Source: Epiperipatus broadwayi
Lineage: Eukaryota; Onychophora; Udeonychophora; Euonychophora; Peripatidae
NCBI GenBank assembly: GCA_028023455.1
Contig: JAQFVV010006273.1
Location: forward strand, 746,001 to 810,000
Length of the DNA: 64,000 nt
Direction: 5' to 3'
In this document: piece by piece, positions 12,180 through 25,599 of the stretch
Position numbering within the stretch: position 1 is the first letter of the stretch
Layout: the number at the start of each line of letters is the position of its first letter
Position numbers and translations under genes: made by a program
The notes under the pieces: model-generated
The model's input: only the letters and a program-made list of their open reading frames with translations
The model's database searches: none
What the model was told of the DNA's origin: nothing

Positions 12180-12323
12180 ATGAATGTGGAAATATTTTGC
12201 ATTCCTGCCGTGTTAGACCTAAAAGTGGGTGTTAAAGCCGAATGTCGCTTGTTGAATGAGTCTACAAAATATATCAGCACGCTAATAAAAAAAAACACGA
12301 ATATGGACATAAACACTTATTAA
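12180..12323 (+). CDS. 47-codon open frame in the LTR element, unrecognised
   Basis: It begins MNVEIFCIPAVLDLKVGVKA and ends before a TAA at 12321. It is in the position where pol would follow gag, so it may be a pol remnant, but I see no protease or RT motif. It may also be chance. Confidence 0.2.
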   Translation: MNVEIFCIPAVLDLKVGVKAECRLLNESTKYISTLIKKNTNMDINTY

Positions 12324-12375
12324 GAATAAAATTAGTTTAAACCTCTATTTTATTCTCATTCTGACCCGGTGGTAT

Positions 12376-13839
12376 TGTACCATTTATTTATATATACGGT
12401 ACAAATTACTATTTAATATTGGGTATCATTTAAATAAAAAAAGAGAGAACCCGATCTTTATTTTTTTTTGTAATATAATGTTGTTTTAAGAAAAACGTAC
12501 AGTGAAAGTTTAATTTTTCTTTTTTTTTTAATATAAGTTAACTAAAATAAATTCAATGTTGGAAAGTGCATACTGAATAATTGATTCAAATAGTGAAAGA
12601 AAATTTCAAAGGTAAAAGATTGCTATCAGAAACAACTTTCTGATAGTAATTAAAAATAGCAGAAATTCATAATGAGAAAAGAGACTTTGTAATAAAAAAA
12701 TGAGAAATAATGTAGAAGTTTATAAAATAGAACAAAAGGTAAAAAGGAATATGCCCAGAACTTTGAAAAAGAATCTGGGGATATAAAAGAAGCCGACAGG
12801 TTTGAAAAGTGTATTTTGTCTTGTTGTTCCAGAGTGTTGAGCAATTTGAAGTGCCTCGTATTTTTTTTATACAAAAAAAAATATTAATAAAATGTGTCCA
12901 CTTAGATACGAACTGAAATCGCTCGCCATGAGTGAGTAGAACTCTATCGTTTGCCGACACTTTCTCTCGAAAAAAGTCACCTAAATTGTCGTCTGGCTCT
13001 ACTTAAATTTGATAGGAGATTTGGAAGTAAAACTAAAAAAAACAACTACTGTGAACTACCCACTAACTGAATTGGACGTCGGAGGATCAATGATCTACTT
13101 AAATATCAACTTACCGGTAAGTAATGGCTATAACTTTTACATAAAGCTTTATGAATAGAGATTTGAATGAAATGTTATCCTATAATTTTTTTTTTTGATC
13201 GAAAGATTTGCAAACTGAGAAGTGAATGAAACTGTTACCACGGAAAAATAAGACACCAACTAGTTATTACTTCAATATTTGAATCAAATTATTAAATTCA
13301 TATGCACAATACTTTCCAATATTATAATTTTGTCTTAATCGTAAATATTAAATGTTTGACGGACTAGAATAAATCTTTATTATTAGCTTAACTTTCATTG
13401 TACGTGTATAAAATTAATGTTATTATATTTAAGTTTTATATTTAGTTATTTAAATTCAAATTAGTATACAAATTACTTTTGCTAAATAGATTTATTTTTC
13501 TTAATTAAGTCAAAGGGGAATATCTTCTACTTAACGGGAATTTTAATCCTGATCGTATAATTATTACTTTACGAGTTACAATATGTTTGACGCAGTCTCA
13601 GTGAGTCTAACGACTCTGACGCCCTCATGTAGAAATTAAAAACTGATTCAGCTCACAATTGTACTCTGTAATAATTGCAGGTCGAGCTGATCAGGAAAGA
13701 TAGTTATGTTTTTAGAATAATAATGAAACGTTCTTTTTTTTAAATAAAATAAATGCACATTTATTTTTCTTTTATATAAGTTGATCAAGTCGTGCATTTA
13801 TAATGCGTATAGAGGCCTAGAAATACGGAAAACGTTACA
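12376..13839 (+). repeat. Right LTR
   Basis: It matches the left LTR throughout, with small length differences in T runs. Many of the differences are C/T or G/A changes at CpG positions, for example AACATA/AACGTA, CCATGG/CCACGG and AACATTA/AACGTTA. It ends CGTTACA and is followed by the ACAT duplication at 13840-13843. Confidence 0.88.
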
Positions 13840-13843
13840 ACAT

Positions 13844-15330
13844 GGATTCTGAAAATATTCTATTTAAATCATTGAATTATCATTTGCAATAAGAATTTAT
13901 ACATGTTGTTTTATCAATTAATAATCTAATGAGCCTTTGATGACTCTGTATTCAATACTTTTGCATATATTTTTGTATAGATTACTTTCTAAAATACACT
14001 ATATCCACTTCCATATTATTATGAACTGGCTGCTTTAATTTGTTACATCTTACATGTTGTTGACATCAATATTATTGGTCAGTGCATCATAAAACTTAGC
14101 ATTCAGCTCCTTTAATTTATGTATTTCTGCTTATTTATTTTGTCATTATATCCATTATTATATTAATTTTGTATTGGTATCCAATATAATAGTTATGGCA
14201 TTGATTATTATGGATGTCAAATATTTTTTCAACCCCCCCCCCCCACAAGAAAAGAAATATTGTAAATAACTTTATTAAATAAATATTGATTGATTAATTG
14301 GTTTGTATTTTATTGAGCATATGATGTCAATTAACTGTATAATTATTTTTTTTTTTTAAAATCCAATTAAATCTCTCAATACAGTCATACAATTAAGTAA
14401 TATATAAAACATAATATTTTATTTATAAAAGCAAGTTGAAAATAGATTATTTGATATTAATAAAAAATTTAAATAAATAATAACAGGGCTATTATTTTAT
14501 TTAAATCATTTATAATCAATAAGATTATTGAATGATGAGTAATTATGAATAGTTCAGAGATCACGAAACATTTAAACATCAGAAGTTAAAGGCTGAAATT
14601 CAATCTAAGAATCCTTGTAAATATTGTCTATCACTTTATGATTATCCTAAACTGCACAGAGATAAAAATTATTTGTTTCTAAAATAGTATTTGAATAATT
14701 ACACAGAAAGTTGTGTAATGGCACATTGAACATAGAAACTTTTTTTTTTCTATTTATAGTCATCGACTGAGATTTGATCCTAGAACAGCACAACTTCACA
14801 AGACAATTGATATAATAAAAATTAATTAATCACAAAATTATTTATATTGATTGAAAGACATCTAAGATATATTCAGATTTATTAATTACTTAGTTATTTT
14901 GTACTTGACTGATAATTTGGTAGCTACAATGTGTATTGTCTATATAAAAAAAAATCACTGATTTACAATATTTTGGACGCTGATTAAATAGTCAAAAGTT
15001 TGATTAACAATTACATTATAACACTATATATATATAATTTATACATAAATAATAAAATCATATTACTAATACTATAGTATTATTTTTTTTCTTTTAATCT
15101 ACCAATAATAATAGATTTCAGTAATAATTTTGAAAAAATAGTGAATCAAATATCTTTTGAATAATTATATCTGATAAATAATGAATCCCAGTTATGATTT
15201 AAGTTTATATTGTTCCAAGTATACTTTTGACATTTTCATGTCATGATCATGGTCAGTCTCCTCATAACATTAATTTTTTGCTGATTTGAATACTATTGCT
15301 TTTTTTTTTTTGGTTCATTACATATTTATT
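13844..15330. other. AT-rich DNA with a C run
   Basis: No coding signal. A run of about 14 C lies at 14231-14244, unusual in this composition. A weak tRNA B-box-like GGATCAAATCTCAG reads on the minus strand near 14770, with no convincing A box. Confidence 0.45.
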
Positions 15331-15354
15331 TTGTGTAATGAAGTATTGCCTCTT

Positions 15355-15690
15355 TTATTTTGCATTTGCGATCATTTCTCTCTTCACATATAACTCTAAC
15401 AGCACTTGGATCACAGCTATGGCCATGTTCTCTCTCATGATTGAGAATGATAGATGAATTAGATGTTTCAGGCTCAATCTTAATTTCTTATACATTAATG
15501 AGCAATGATTCAAGATTTGTCCTAGTTTCACCATAATATATATATAAGAACAGCCTTTTTGACTGTAGCTTGCAGCATAGACCACATTGGGATGATTCAG
15601 TGTTAAAATTTTGTCCTTTGGATTGTTAATGAGCTTGCTTAAATTTATGGCAGTTCTGAATCTGATGTCCAATTATATTATTGGAATTTT
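15355..15690 (-). pseudogene. Penelope-like element: GIY-YIG endonuclease fragment
   Basis: A 105-codon minus-strand frame reads LDIRFRTAINLSKLINNPKD, then VVYAASYSQKGCSYIYIMVK, then HCSLMYKKLRLS...VLLELYVKREMIAN. This follows the Penelope C-terminal layout: 'I.V.FRT..TL..L...PKDK', then 'VVY.I.C..C...YIGET', then a spacer and '.KR..IEA'. The catalytic G-E-T after YI is lost (YIYIMVK), so it would not be active. No RT part is recognisable upstream, so the fragment is truncated near 15690. It is a separate copy from the one at 1-4290, on the same strand. Confidence 0.72.
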
Positions 15691-16897
15691 ATATTTAAAC
15701 TCTGTATAAATATTATTTTGCATTAATATCTAGAATAGCAGAATATGGAAACATAATTATATACATATACCCAAAAATTAGAATATATATATATTAGCAT
15801 ATACATTGAAATTGAAATAAATGTCATAAAAATAGATTGTATAATTTAATATAAATCATTGCTATGGTTGGAAATGAGTGTTATATAGTTAAGACGATCA
15901 TTTTTCATTCTGGGAAAAGCTAATATCAGTATTAGATAATTAAAAATATTTCTGTGAATGAAGAAATGAAAATGCATGACTATATAAATATTATCCCTAT
16001 GAAATCCTCTAAAGCAGAATGAAAAAAAAGCTGCATAACTTCTATTAAAATTAAAATGAGGGACAAAACAAAAGCTATATACAAATATAAAAAAAATTAT
16101 TTTGCAAGGATATTTTGCATGGAATACAAAAAGGGTAACATCTCTGCAAAGTTTGACTGTCAAGGATATGTCAACAACAAAAGAAAATCATCCAAATAAA
16201 AATCAATAAATGTATTTAAAAATACAGTACAGCCCAGAAAAAATTTTAAACTTTGCCATAAGCCTGACAGACAGATTTTACATGTTACAACATTGTCAAG
16301 GATTCCATACAAATACAAATCCATCAAATAAATTTAATAAATCATACTGAAACAGTTGTATTGACTACACTGAATAACTTCAACATCATAAAATAGCTAA
16401 GCATATCAATTGCTGAGTAAATTATCAGGATGATCTGGACAAATTATCATACTAGTAATGTTTAACTCAAAATTGAGAATGCATATAAAAGCCTAATTAT
16501 AAGAACACAGTACCTTTTGACGGGTGACTGTGTACTCATTTCATCAGATGGCAGAAGAAAAGTCTTTGATTTCCTCCAAAAATGATACCCTAGCATAGTA
16601 AGAGCAAAAGCCTTTAATAGATCTTACTTATGATGATCAGGTTTAGGTAACTATATAGAGGAAAAAAGTAAGCTTACTAATTAATATCAATTATCAGTCA
16701 AATTGTCAACATAAGAATTAGAAGCTTTGCCAAAGGTTATATGCAATATATTCACATTGCTCACATAATACTATTTAAGTCACATTTTTGTAATGATAAC
16801 TGCATGTTTTAGGTGGAATAATACAAAAGAAACTATTAAAATACTAGATAAAGTATTTGCATATTATGGATTACTGAGAACATGGGGTAGGTTTTTA
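15691..16897. other. AT-rich DNA without recognised features
   Basis: Only shadow frames are present. No element ends or RNA genes were seen. Confidence 0.45.
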
Positions 16898-16905
16898 CTT
16901 TAGAG

Positions 16906-17929
16906 CAGAGTCCAATCTTTTGGAACTTCTGGGCCATGTAGAAAGAAAAAGTGTTGTCTTGGATCAAACATTAAATACACAAATACTACCAAAATCTGAT
17001 AAACAAATAAAAAAAAGATCCATGCATAATTTTCTTGCTATCTACTATTATAGATATGAAAAAAAACCCTCACATAATAATACCTAGTTATGCATGACTT
17101 ATAAGTCTTAAAATCAGTCAAGTATATGGTCACTAATATAAAAAATATGCATATCTAAGATATAAAATATAACTAATGCTTTTTATATATTTTTTTATTA
17201 TAAAAGAAAAAAGTGTAGCATAAAACTAATGGGATATTTGATATCGTATTTGATAAACTAATGTATCAATATCTAGTATGATGAAAGTAGTTACAATTCT
17301 CAATGAGTTCTTAAAGTGCTCAACAGATATGTTGGTTCTAATTTTATCCTTAATATATTTCATTCTTGAAATTAATTATTTTCAAATATATGTGCTGCCA
17401 AAAAATGATGGCATAAATAAGATGTGATTGTGATGCAAGGGATATTTACCTCTGGAAAGATAAGATCTATAAAAGTCCAGTAAAGATACTGGTTCAAGTT
17501 TTTAAGTTGAATATCAGATTGCAGCTCTATGTATTCCATTTTAAAATCAGCAGGTAACATATCAAACCAAAATTGGAGTTGCAAATATGGCAAAATATTA
17601 ATTATTACTCTAGAAATCTGTTTCAAATTTCTGTATTAAATTAAAAAGCAATACTTCATATTTTTCAGCATTTACACACAGTGCTTAATCTACATGGTGA
17701 AATGCATAAAAGTGTTTATCTTAATTTAATATAACATGTATCACTGACAATTCTATTGTCTGTGTTTGGAAGATCCATGCATACAAATAGCAAAACCAAA
17801 CATAACTTTCTTTTATCCACATTGTAGTATAGAATCACAAAAAATATTCATAGTTTTAGATAACTTTATCATTTTGTATTGAGCTGCATAGCTTCATTCA
17901 CTCCATGATCTGTGGATTGGACACCTTTG
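16906..17929 (-). mobile_element. hAT element, internally deleted (1024 bp)
   Basis: The left end reads CAGAGTCCAATCTTTTGG and the reversed right end reads CAAAGGTGTCCAATCC, giving terminal inverted repeats of about 15 bp of hAT type. They are flanked by CTTTAGAG (16898-16905) and TTTTAGAG (17930-17937), an 8-bp duplication with one change. The minus strand inside carries only the last part of a transposase. The outer part of the element (TTTTGGAACTTCTGGGCC...) resembles, from memory, the ends of hAT elements related to the ZBED5/GTF2IRD2 genes. Confidence 0.82.
17372..17630 (-). pseudogene. hAT transposase C-terminus (dimerisation domain remnant)
   Basis: Minus-strand frames read MLPADFKMEYIELQSDIQLK and then, after a one-base shift, DFYRSYLSRGKYPLHHNHIL followed by FFGSTYI. 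ZBED5/GTF2IRD2-type hAT proteins end with '..F.MELIDLQ.D..LK', then '.FY..L...KYP.L..HAL...S.FGSTY.CEQ.FS'. The match is good up to FGSTY; the CEQ.FS part is lost. It lies inside the 1024-bp hAT element and explains what that element derives from. Confidence 0.8.
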
Positions 17930-17937
17930 TTTTAGAG

Positions 17938-18576
17938 TATATGTATAAATATCTGTCAATAAGAGGCATAACATATGTACTGATACCAATTTATTATTCT
18001 GAATCTAATGAATGCTGAAAAAGTATTTCTATAGTTAAATTACACTTTGAAAAAGAACTAATAAATTAGCATAAAACAATAACTTCTGCTATGTTATATC
18101 AAAACTCAACATCTAACACCTTTACTGAAAAATCACTCACACAACCTCTATTAAATTTTAGAAATTTCTTGATAAATATATTTTTATTGGTTATAAATTC
18201 AGAGGATTAAATCACTAACTAAAGTGGAGTGAATAAATACTGATTGGGAGAAAATTATTGGTACGAGATGCCCTAAAATACAAGACCTTTTAAGACAAAT
18301 TGTACTGATAAACTAAAAAATGCCTATGTAGACATTAAACACAGCACTGAGAATATATACAATCTTGACACAATTGAAATATCCAGTGCACAAAATAATA
18401 TTTCAGTGTCTTCTGCTTTAGAACATGACAGGTGAATATATATCTTGAAAGTCAATTTACAAGCTTTTCTAATGTCTAACATCAATAAACAAAATCTGAA
18501 AGCAAGTTTATCTAATTTTTTAGAAAAGGAATGTAGACTAGTCGCATTACCAACAAAATATTAAAGCTAAATTGTT
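17938..18576. other. AT-rich DNA; would be 3' UTR if the 18.6-kb exon is real
   Basis: No coding pattern of its own was seen. Confidence 0.35.
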
Positions 18577-18633
18577 CTAAGATAGTTTCTGTTTGATGGA
18601 CTTCGAAGAATTTGGTTGTCTCACACTCTTACG
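18577..18633 (-). CDS. Possible terminal coding exon of a host gene
   Basis: On the minus strand, a pyrimidine-rich stretch and CTATTAAG could serve as an acceptor. The following frame reads RKSVRQPNSSKSIKQKLS and stops at TAG (18577-18579). The base composition and codon variety differ from the AT-rich surroundings. A basic, serine-rich tail is plausible for a C-terminus, but it is only 18 codons and I recognise no family. The frame also stays open upstream to about 18655. Chance is a serious alternative. Confidence 0.25.
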   Translation of the reverse strand, partial: RKSVRQPNSSKSIKQKLS

Positions 18634-18660
18634 CTTAATAGATAGGCAGGGCACAGTAAT

Positions 18661-19128
18661 GTAAAAAAGGGGAAATAATTAGTATTCTTATCTTATTGCT
18701 CCTGTGTACAAATATGAATAAATGAGAAGATAAGCTAAATTATCTGTAAAGATTAACTAACTTACAATGTAAATATAAAGCAAAAATATGTTGGCTTACA
18801 CTTAACAACAAAACAATGAATAAAATACATGTTTAAATACAAATGCACTATCATTATAATTTATAATGGGATAATTGCACATTTTTATTGTTTAAAACAT
18901 TTCTTGGAGCAGTATTATATCAATATATAATAATAATGTTTTGTAAACTTTATTTAAAAAGTATTAAAAGTCAAATAAGCCTTCATTTGTAACCTTTATA
19001 ATAATAAACCTTCCTTTAGGAAAAAAAAACTCAAAGCTAACATGAAACTAATGCTAGACACCAACTGAAAAAAATTTTCAATATTGTGCATTGGATACGC
19101 CCTTTATATCAAGTTTTTATCAATCAGA
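18661..19128. other. AT-rich DNA without recognised features
   Basis: No coding or element signal was seen. It ends at the target duplication of the LINE fragment. Confidence 0.4.
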
Positions 19129-20220
19129 AAAGAAATAATGTGGTTTGAATTTTAACTGTGATTCATTTGAGAATTTGTCTATTATCTGGAGAGGGAAAAT
19201 AAATTCCATAAGTATGGCGGGGATGCAACTCCATCGTAAAGCGAATGGTATGTCATTGCATTCTATTCTATCCTTATACTATCAGAAATCCCATACCCTG
19301 ATTTATAACTTGGTTTTAAAACATGGCAACTTCATTACTTCAGAAATAATACACCCAACTGACAAACCACCACCTCATAACAACTCCTGGCTTGATGTTA
19401 TTCTTCAGTATCTCAACCAATATCAGATAATCACCAATACCACTTTCAACTCCAAAATTTCTATATGAAATGCACATCTAATTTTGCACCCAATCATCAA
19501 TAATATAAAACCGTCCTTAGGAATCAACAATCACAAAATCACCTCTTTATTTAAATTCCTTAAATTAGAACCCAAATTTCTTACCTTCTTAATTAAGATA
19601 AATCAAAATGCCATGCATACTAATCACTTTTTACACTTCAAGAGATATCTAAATAATATTGATCCAATATGCCCGCTCTGCAAGACTCAAGAGGATACTT
19701 TTGACCATATTATTAAATCATGCCCTCGGCTGGTAGGCATTAGATTGCTAATATCGCAAAGTTCGAGCATTGACTTTTACAAAATTCTATCATTGAAAGA
19801 CTCCTTACAAAGTAGACAATATCCTTTCATTAGACTTTCATTGTTTTTAGTTCATACAATCTGGAGTGTCCATTGCAAACTAATCTTCACTTTCCCATCT
19901 CCAAATCAGGATGTCATATTTATCGATCACCTTAATAAGTTAAAAAGTAAAGACCTTATCCTGTCTTCAAAATTCCTCTATAATAAGACATGGAATCTCT
20001 TTCAAATACCAAAAATCACCTAAAACATAAACAATCACACACAAAATTTGATACTAGCATTTCCATTAGAGATTCTCCAGGGGATTAAACTTTAGATCCA
20101 TCACAAATTCTCAATTATGATGTTAGAACTTCTTACCAAGAAAGACAATGTATTCACATATTCTTAGATAATCAATTATTTTTCATTAATAAAGTTATTT
20201 TTGAAACTAAAGAAATAATG
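19129..20220 (+). mobile_element. 5'-truncated L1/Tx1-type LINE insertion with 12-bp target duplication
   Basis: AAAGAAATAATG at 19129-19140 is repeated at 20209-20220. Between them lie the 3' part of a LINE ORF and an untranslated tail with AATAAA at about 20189. Truncation at the 5' side and duplication of the target are what target-primed reverse transcription leaves. The tail ends TTTTTGAAACT rather than in a long poly-A. A related fragment lies at 45018-46550. Confidence 0.82.
19145..20023 (+). pseudogene. LINE ORF2 C-terminal region with zinc-ribbon (L1/Tx1 type)
   Basis: One frame is open from 19145 to 20023, except for a TGA at 19466-19468. It contains PTDKPPPHNNSWLDV, LGINNHKITSLFKFLKLEPK and then ICPLCKTQEDTFDHIIKSC, a C..C...H....C cluster of the kind that follows reverse transcriptase in L1/Tx1-like LINEs. 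RT itself is lost by 5' truncation. The 45.8-kb fragment carries matching blocks (PIDKPPPSTPY, LGINNHCLLSQFKTWVLEPK), so these are two members of one family. The single stop suggests a fairly young copy. Confidence 0.78.
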
Positions 20221-20394
20221 TTATGAACTTGGCATTGCATATCAAAATATTGTATTTGACTCAAGATACCTGCTACATTTCAGTTTAGTTTTTTTTCCTT
20301 CAGTGAATTTTATTATCATTCTTGCATATACATTTTCAGTGTATACATAAAAAAAAGAATTCAATTACTTCATAAATTAAACTACTAAAACATC

Positions 20395-20530
20395 ACAAGA
20401 TCTTAGTGCAGTGCTCTCAAACCCAATACGCCTCTCTGATGAAGGCCACAAGCTAAAAATTAGACCAGAAATAATGGATGAGTAGGCACTACATAGGGAT
20501 TTTAATGCTCAAATTTTCTAGCACCCCCTG
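20395..20530 (-). repeat. Copy of the TCAGTGAGG repeat family
   Basis: GATGAAGGCCACAAGC, then GATGAGTAGGCACTACATAG, then GGGATTTTAATGC repeat the sequence found in the 38.3-39.1-kb inverted repeat (GACGAAGGCCACAAGCC, GATGAGTAGGCATTAGATAG, GGGATTTTATGC). Diverged; ends not clear. Confidence 0.6.
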
Positions 20531-20695
20531 ATTGCAAGAACTTGTGAGTGGATGGTAATGTATGAAGAGAGTTACTACTATTTTACTTCATGAATTATTA
20601 AACCTAAAATTCAGAACTTATTTCAATAAATTTATATTTTGTTGGCATTCATTAAGTTTTTTAAACATTAATTTTTATAATTAAATACATCGAGA

Positions 20696-22431
<1,736 letters not shown>

Positions 22432-22519
22432 TTGGTCGAAGCATTTGGAATGTTAGCTAAAGACAAGGCTTATTATATATATTTATTTTTATTAAATGTA
22501 GAAGTGTACTTTCAACTTA

Positions 22520-22660
22520 TATAACCAGATTCATACCATTTGTGAATTGATTGGTTATGCTGCATTAAAGATTCATAGCATTCATGAGTTGGCTGGATGC
22601 TGCAGTACTACAGCATACTCAATGAACTCATGAGTCCTATGAATCTGGTTGTCTAAGCTG
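22520..22660. repeat. Short palindrome, arms AACCAGATTCATA
   Basis: AACCAGATTCATA near 22525 pairs with TATGAATCTGGTT near 22645. Inside, GATTCATAGCATTCATGAGTT and AACTCATGAGT are partly complementary. Confidence 0.6.
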
Positions 22661-22854
22661 AAAGCACCCTCAGTTATGTTTAATAAAAATGAATACATAT
22701 AATAAACCTTTTCTTTAATCAACATTCTAAATGTTTTGGCCAAGTTATTACAAACAAAACAAAAATAATAAAAATTTTACAAAATAAAAATTATCTACAA
22801 ACTAATGGGCTGTAGTTATTATTGATTTAAAATAAATTATTCAATTTTGTATTT

Positions 22855-23830
22855 CAGAATATAAATATAGGGGATTTGAATACAGACTTTAAAGCACCCT
22901 TCAATTATCCATACTATCTAATACCATTGATACATATGACCACATACATGTAGAAAAGAAAAATAATCACTAATATATGTATTTTGTGCTAAACCAGTAC
23001 TCACCAGTTGGAGCAGATTATCATCTCCCACACACATATATAATCAGTGCTCAGTTTATATTAAGATAACAATTCTTCATACTTTAATGGACAGGCCTCA
23101 ATCTACTCCAACCTCCAACCCTTCAGTCATTCATAATCATTGAAAATCTGATGATGGAAAGTCCAAATCCCATGCTGATGCCAATATTACTGTTATGCCC
23201 ATGTTGACCTCAAGTCACTCTGACCCTTCATGTATAGGAGCTTATCCATTTAAATACATAGAAGAGGGATGGGCAAGATGCAGGCTTAATATGTAATATT
23301 TGAAATACAGGCATTTACAATTAAATTCCAGGTATTTAAAAGATGCCTGTATTTCAAATATTACCCATTAAGCCTGCATCTTGCTCCATCCCTCTTCTAT
23401 GCATTTAAATGGATAAGGTCCTATACATGAGGGGTCAGAGTGACTTGAGGTCATCATGGGAATAACAATAGTATTGGCATCAGCATGGGATTTGGGCTTT
23501 CCATTATCAGATTTTCAAAGATATGGATGAGTGAAGAGTTGGAGGAGATTGAAACATATCCATTAAAGTATGAAGATTTACTATCTTAATATAAACTAAA
23601 CAGTGATTATATATGTGGGTGGGAGATGATAATCTGGACCAACTGATGATTGGTGATTATTTATCTTTTCTAAATGTGTGTTGTCATGTGTATCACTGGT
23701 ATGAGATAATTGGATAATTGAAGGGTGCTTGAAAGTCTGTGTTCAAATCCCTATATTTACAAGTAAACTCCAGGTATTTGAAGAATATCTGTATTTCAAA
23801 TATTTCAGAATATGAATTTTTTATGACCAT
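22855..23830. repeat. 0.95-kb foldback, same family as 33270-34015
   Basis: The left arm (about 22860-23312) starts near GGGGATTTGAATACAGACTT and runs through AAAGCACCCTTCAATTATCC. The right arm (about 23340-23760) is its inverse, ending GAAGGGTGCTTGAAAGTCTG. The centre, near 23328, is a hairpin with ATACAGGCAT/GATGCCTGTAT. A copy of the central motif (CTCCAGGTATTTGAAGAATA) is attached again outside the right arm at about 23770-23825. Arms differ by many point changes. No protein frame. Confidence 0.82.
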
Positions 23831-25230
23831 TCTTCTATGCCAGCATTTTTTCTGAGGTCATTTATGATTGTAAACTTCCCTTAGTGGCAATTTTGTTGTG
23901 GAGTTTTCATAAATGACCTTTCTTCAGATAACTTGCATTTTCACACTGGTGTAAAATAAATATTTTGACTTGTGTAAATCTACTAATATATTTTCATATA
24001 TATTAAAATAATATTTTGAAAATAGCACTGGTTTATAAATATTCTCAACTTACTAAATTAAGATTCTTTTGCTTACTTATATTTTAAAATCAATTTATAT
24101 CTTTTATCTATAAAGCTAAGAGGTGCTTTCGTAAGCAATAACCCACTTGAATATTTATGCTGTTTTATTTGGGATTTATATCAGATCATAATTTTTTTTG
24201 TTCAAATAAGTTTTTTAAGTTTAACATGATTTCATTTTAATGTATAAAAAATTAAACCTTGTTCAATTTGATATAAGATTTGTTATTCATGACGGACTTT
24301 TAAAAGTCCTTAAGAGACCAAATAACTAAACTAGATCAAATCTGTGACAAAGTCATGGTAAATTGGAATTAAAAACAATAATGAAATCTTTATAATCTCT
24401 AATTTTTTGTTGTAAAAAAAATGTAAATGCTGATATAATAATATAATATGCAGCACCTATATATATAATTAAGATTTTTTTGTGATATAAATTTCTTACT
24501 CAGTCATATTTTAATCTGTTTCTAAAAGTCTTTATGTATTTTATTTACCTACTTTACATTAAGAGAATCCATAATTTTTTTAATAACTAGTAAGAGTTGA
24601 TTTTTTATAAAAGTGGCTGCCAATCAATTTATTGTCTTCATTAAGACTAAAAACTAAAGATGATAATAATATTCTGAGTATAGTGAAGAACATAAAAATT
24701 ACTATAATTTGCAATCTTAAAAACAACAGAAGTTTTAGAATTTCGAATGCTTAATTTATTTACTGTACATGAAAAAAAAAATTCATAGTTGTAAATAAAA
24801 TCTCACAAATATTTGAAGAAAAAATGTTTAAAAGAAACAAATCTTAATTATTTCATATTACAAAAATCAGTATATTTTTCTACATGTTTTATTATCATAT
24901 TAAAATTTTATCCTCATTTCACTTATTGACTTTGTAAATTCAATAAATTCACCATTATTGCTACTAAATCAAAATTTTATAAATTGAGGACACATGATTT
25001 GGATAAAGAGATCTGAATTAAAATTTTCTCATATATATATATATATATAATATTCTCAATAAACTATTCCTTCATGGCTGTTAATTTTTTTAATACACAA
25101 TGCATTAATAAATTGCTTCCAATATTTTTCAATCCTCTGTAATTTTTTTAAAATTATAAAAATATTTTGAATTTCCAATTTATAAAGTTATTACATCAAA
25201 GGCTTTTTAAATGCTTTTATATTAATTTTT
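23831..25230. other. AT-rich DNA without recognised features
   Basis: Plain A/T-rich sequence with a TA run at 25031-25050. No coding or element signal was seen. Confidence 0.4.
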
Positions 25231-25234
25231 TCTG

Positions 25235-25375
25235 TCTATGTTTTTGTCTGTATGCTCACATTTTGGAATTTTTAACAGTGACAAAAAATATGTTCCCATT
25301 TAGAACTCAAACTCACATCCTTATGCTTCCCAAGAAAATATCTTAGCAAGTGAGCCAAGAAAATATTACATTTGT
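25235..25375 (-). repeat. tRNA-derived SINE (diverged)
   Basis: The minus strand reads TTGGCTCACTTGCTAAGA (A-box-like), CTTGGGAAGCATAAGGA (anticodon-arm-like) and GGATGTGAGTTTGAGTTCTA (B-box-like, at 25301-25320) at tRNA spacing. A tail with TTTGTCACTGTTAAAAATTCC-like sequence follows; the 49.2-kb SINE has TATTGTCACTGATC after its B box. A SINE is more likely than a tRNA gene because the stems do not pair cleanly. Confidence 0.6.
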
Positions 25376-25599
25376 AGAATAAAATTTTGTTAATATCAAT
25401 TTAACTCATACTTAATTAATTTAATTAATTAAAATAAAATAAACATATCTGATAACATTACGATTGCATAATAAAATTTTGTTAATACTGATTTGACTTT
25501 TACTTAATTAAAAAGCTGTCATAAATATTTTTATATAGTAGACAATCACCTGATATTTAAATTTAGAATTTGTTTGTTAGAAGGCATATTTTTTATTAT

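Larger units (their letters stand above)
8804..13839 (+). mobile_element. LTR retrotransposon with gag only (5036 bp)
   Basis: Two 1.46-kb direct repeats with TG...CA ends (8804-10265 and 12376-13839) flank a 2.1-kb internal region, with ACAT duplicated on both sides. The internal region has a candidate primer-binding site directly after the left LTR, a broken gag of Ty3/gypsy type, and no protease, RT, RNase H or integrase that I can see. It is therefore either an internally deleted copy or a non-autonomous gag-carrying element needing pol from a partner. No purine-rich polypurine tract lies immediately before the right LTR; that sequence is pyrimidine-rich, which is odd. By eye the LTRs differ at roughly 50 positions, about 3%, so the insertion is not recent. 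Confidence 0.88.

Noticed and set aside
8804-13839. Complete retrovirus-like provirus
   Set aside because: The internal region is only 2.1 kb, with gag remnants and no pol or env; it cannot be a full provirus.
15846-16163. 105-codon minus-strand frame
   Set aside because: Aromatic- and hydrophobic-rich chance frame in A/T-rich DNA. It is not continuous with the Penelope fragment and has no motif.
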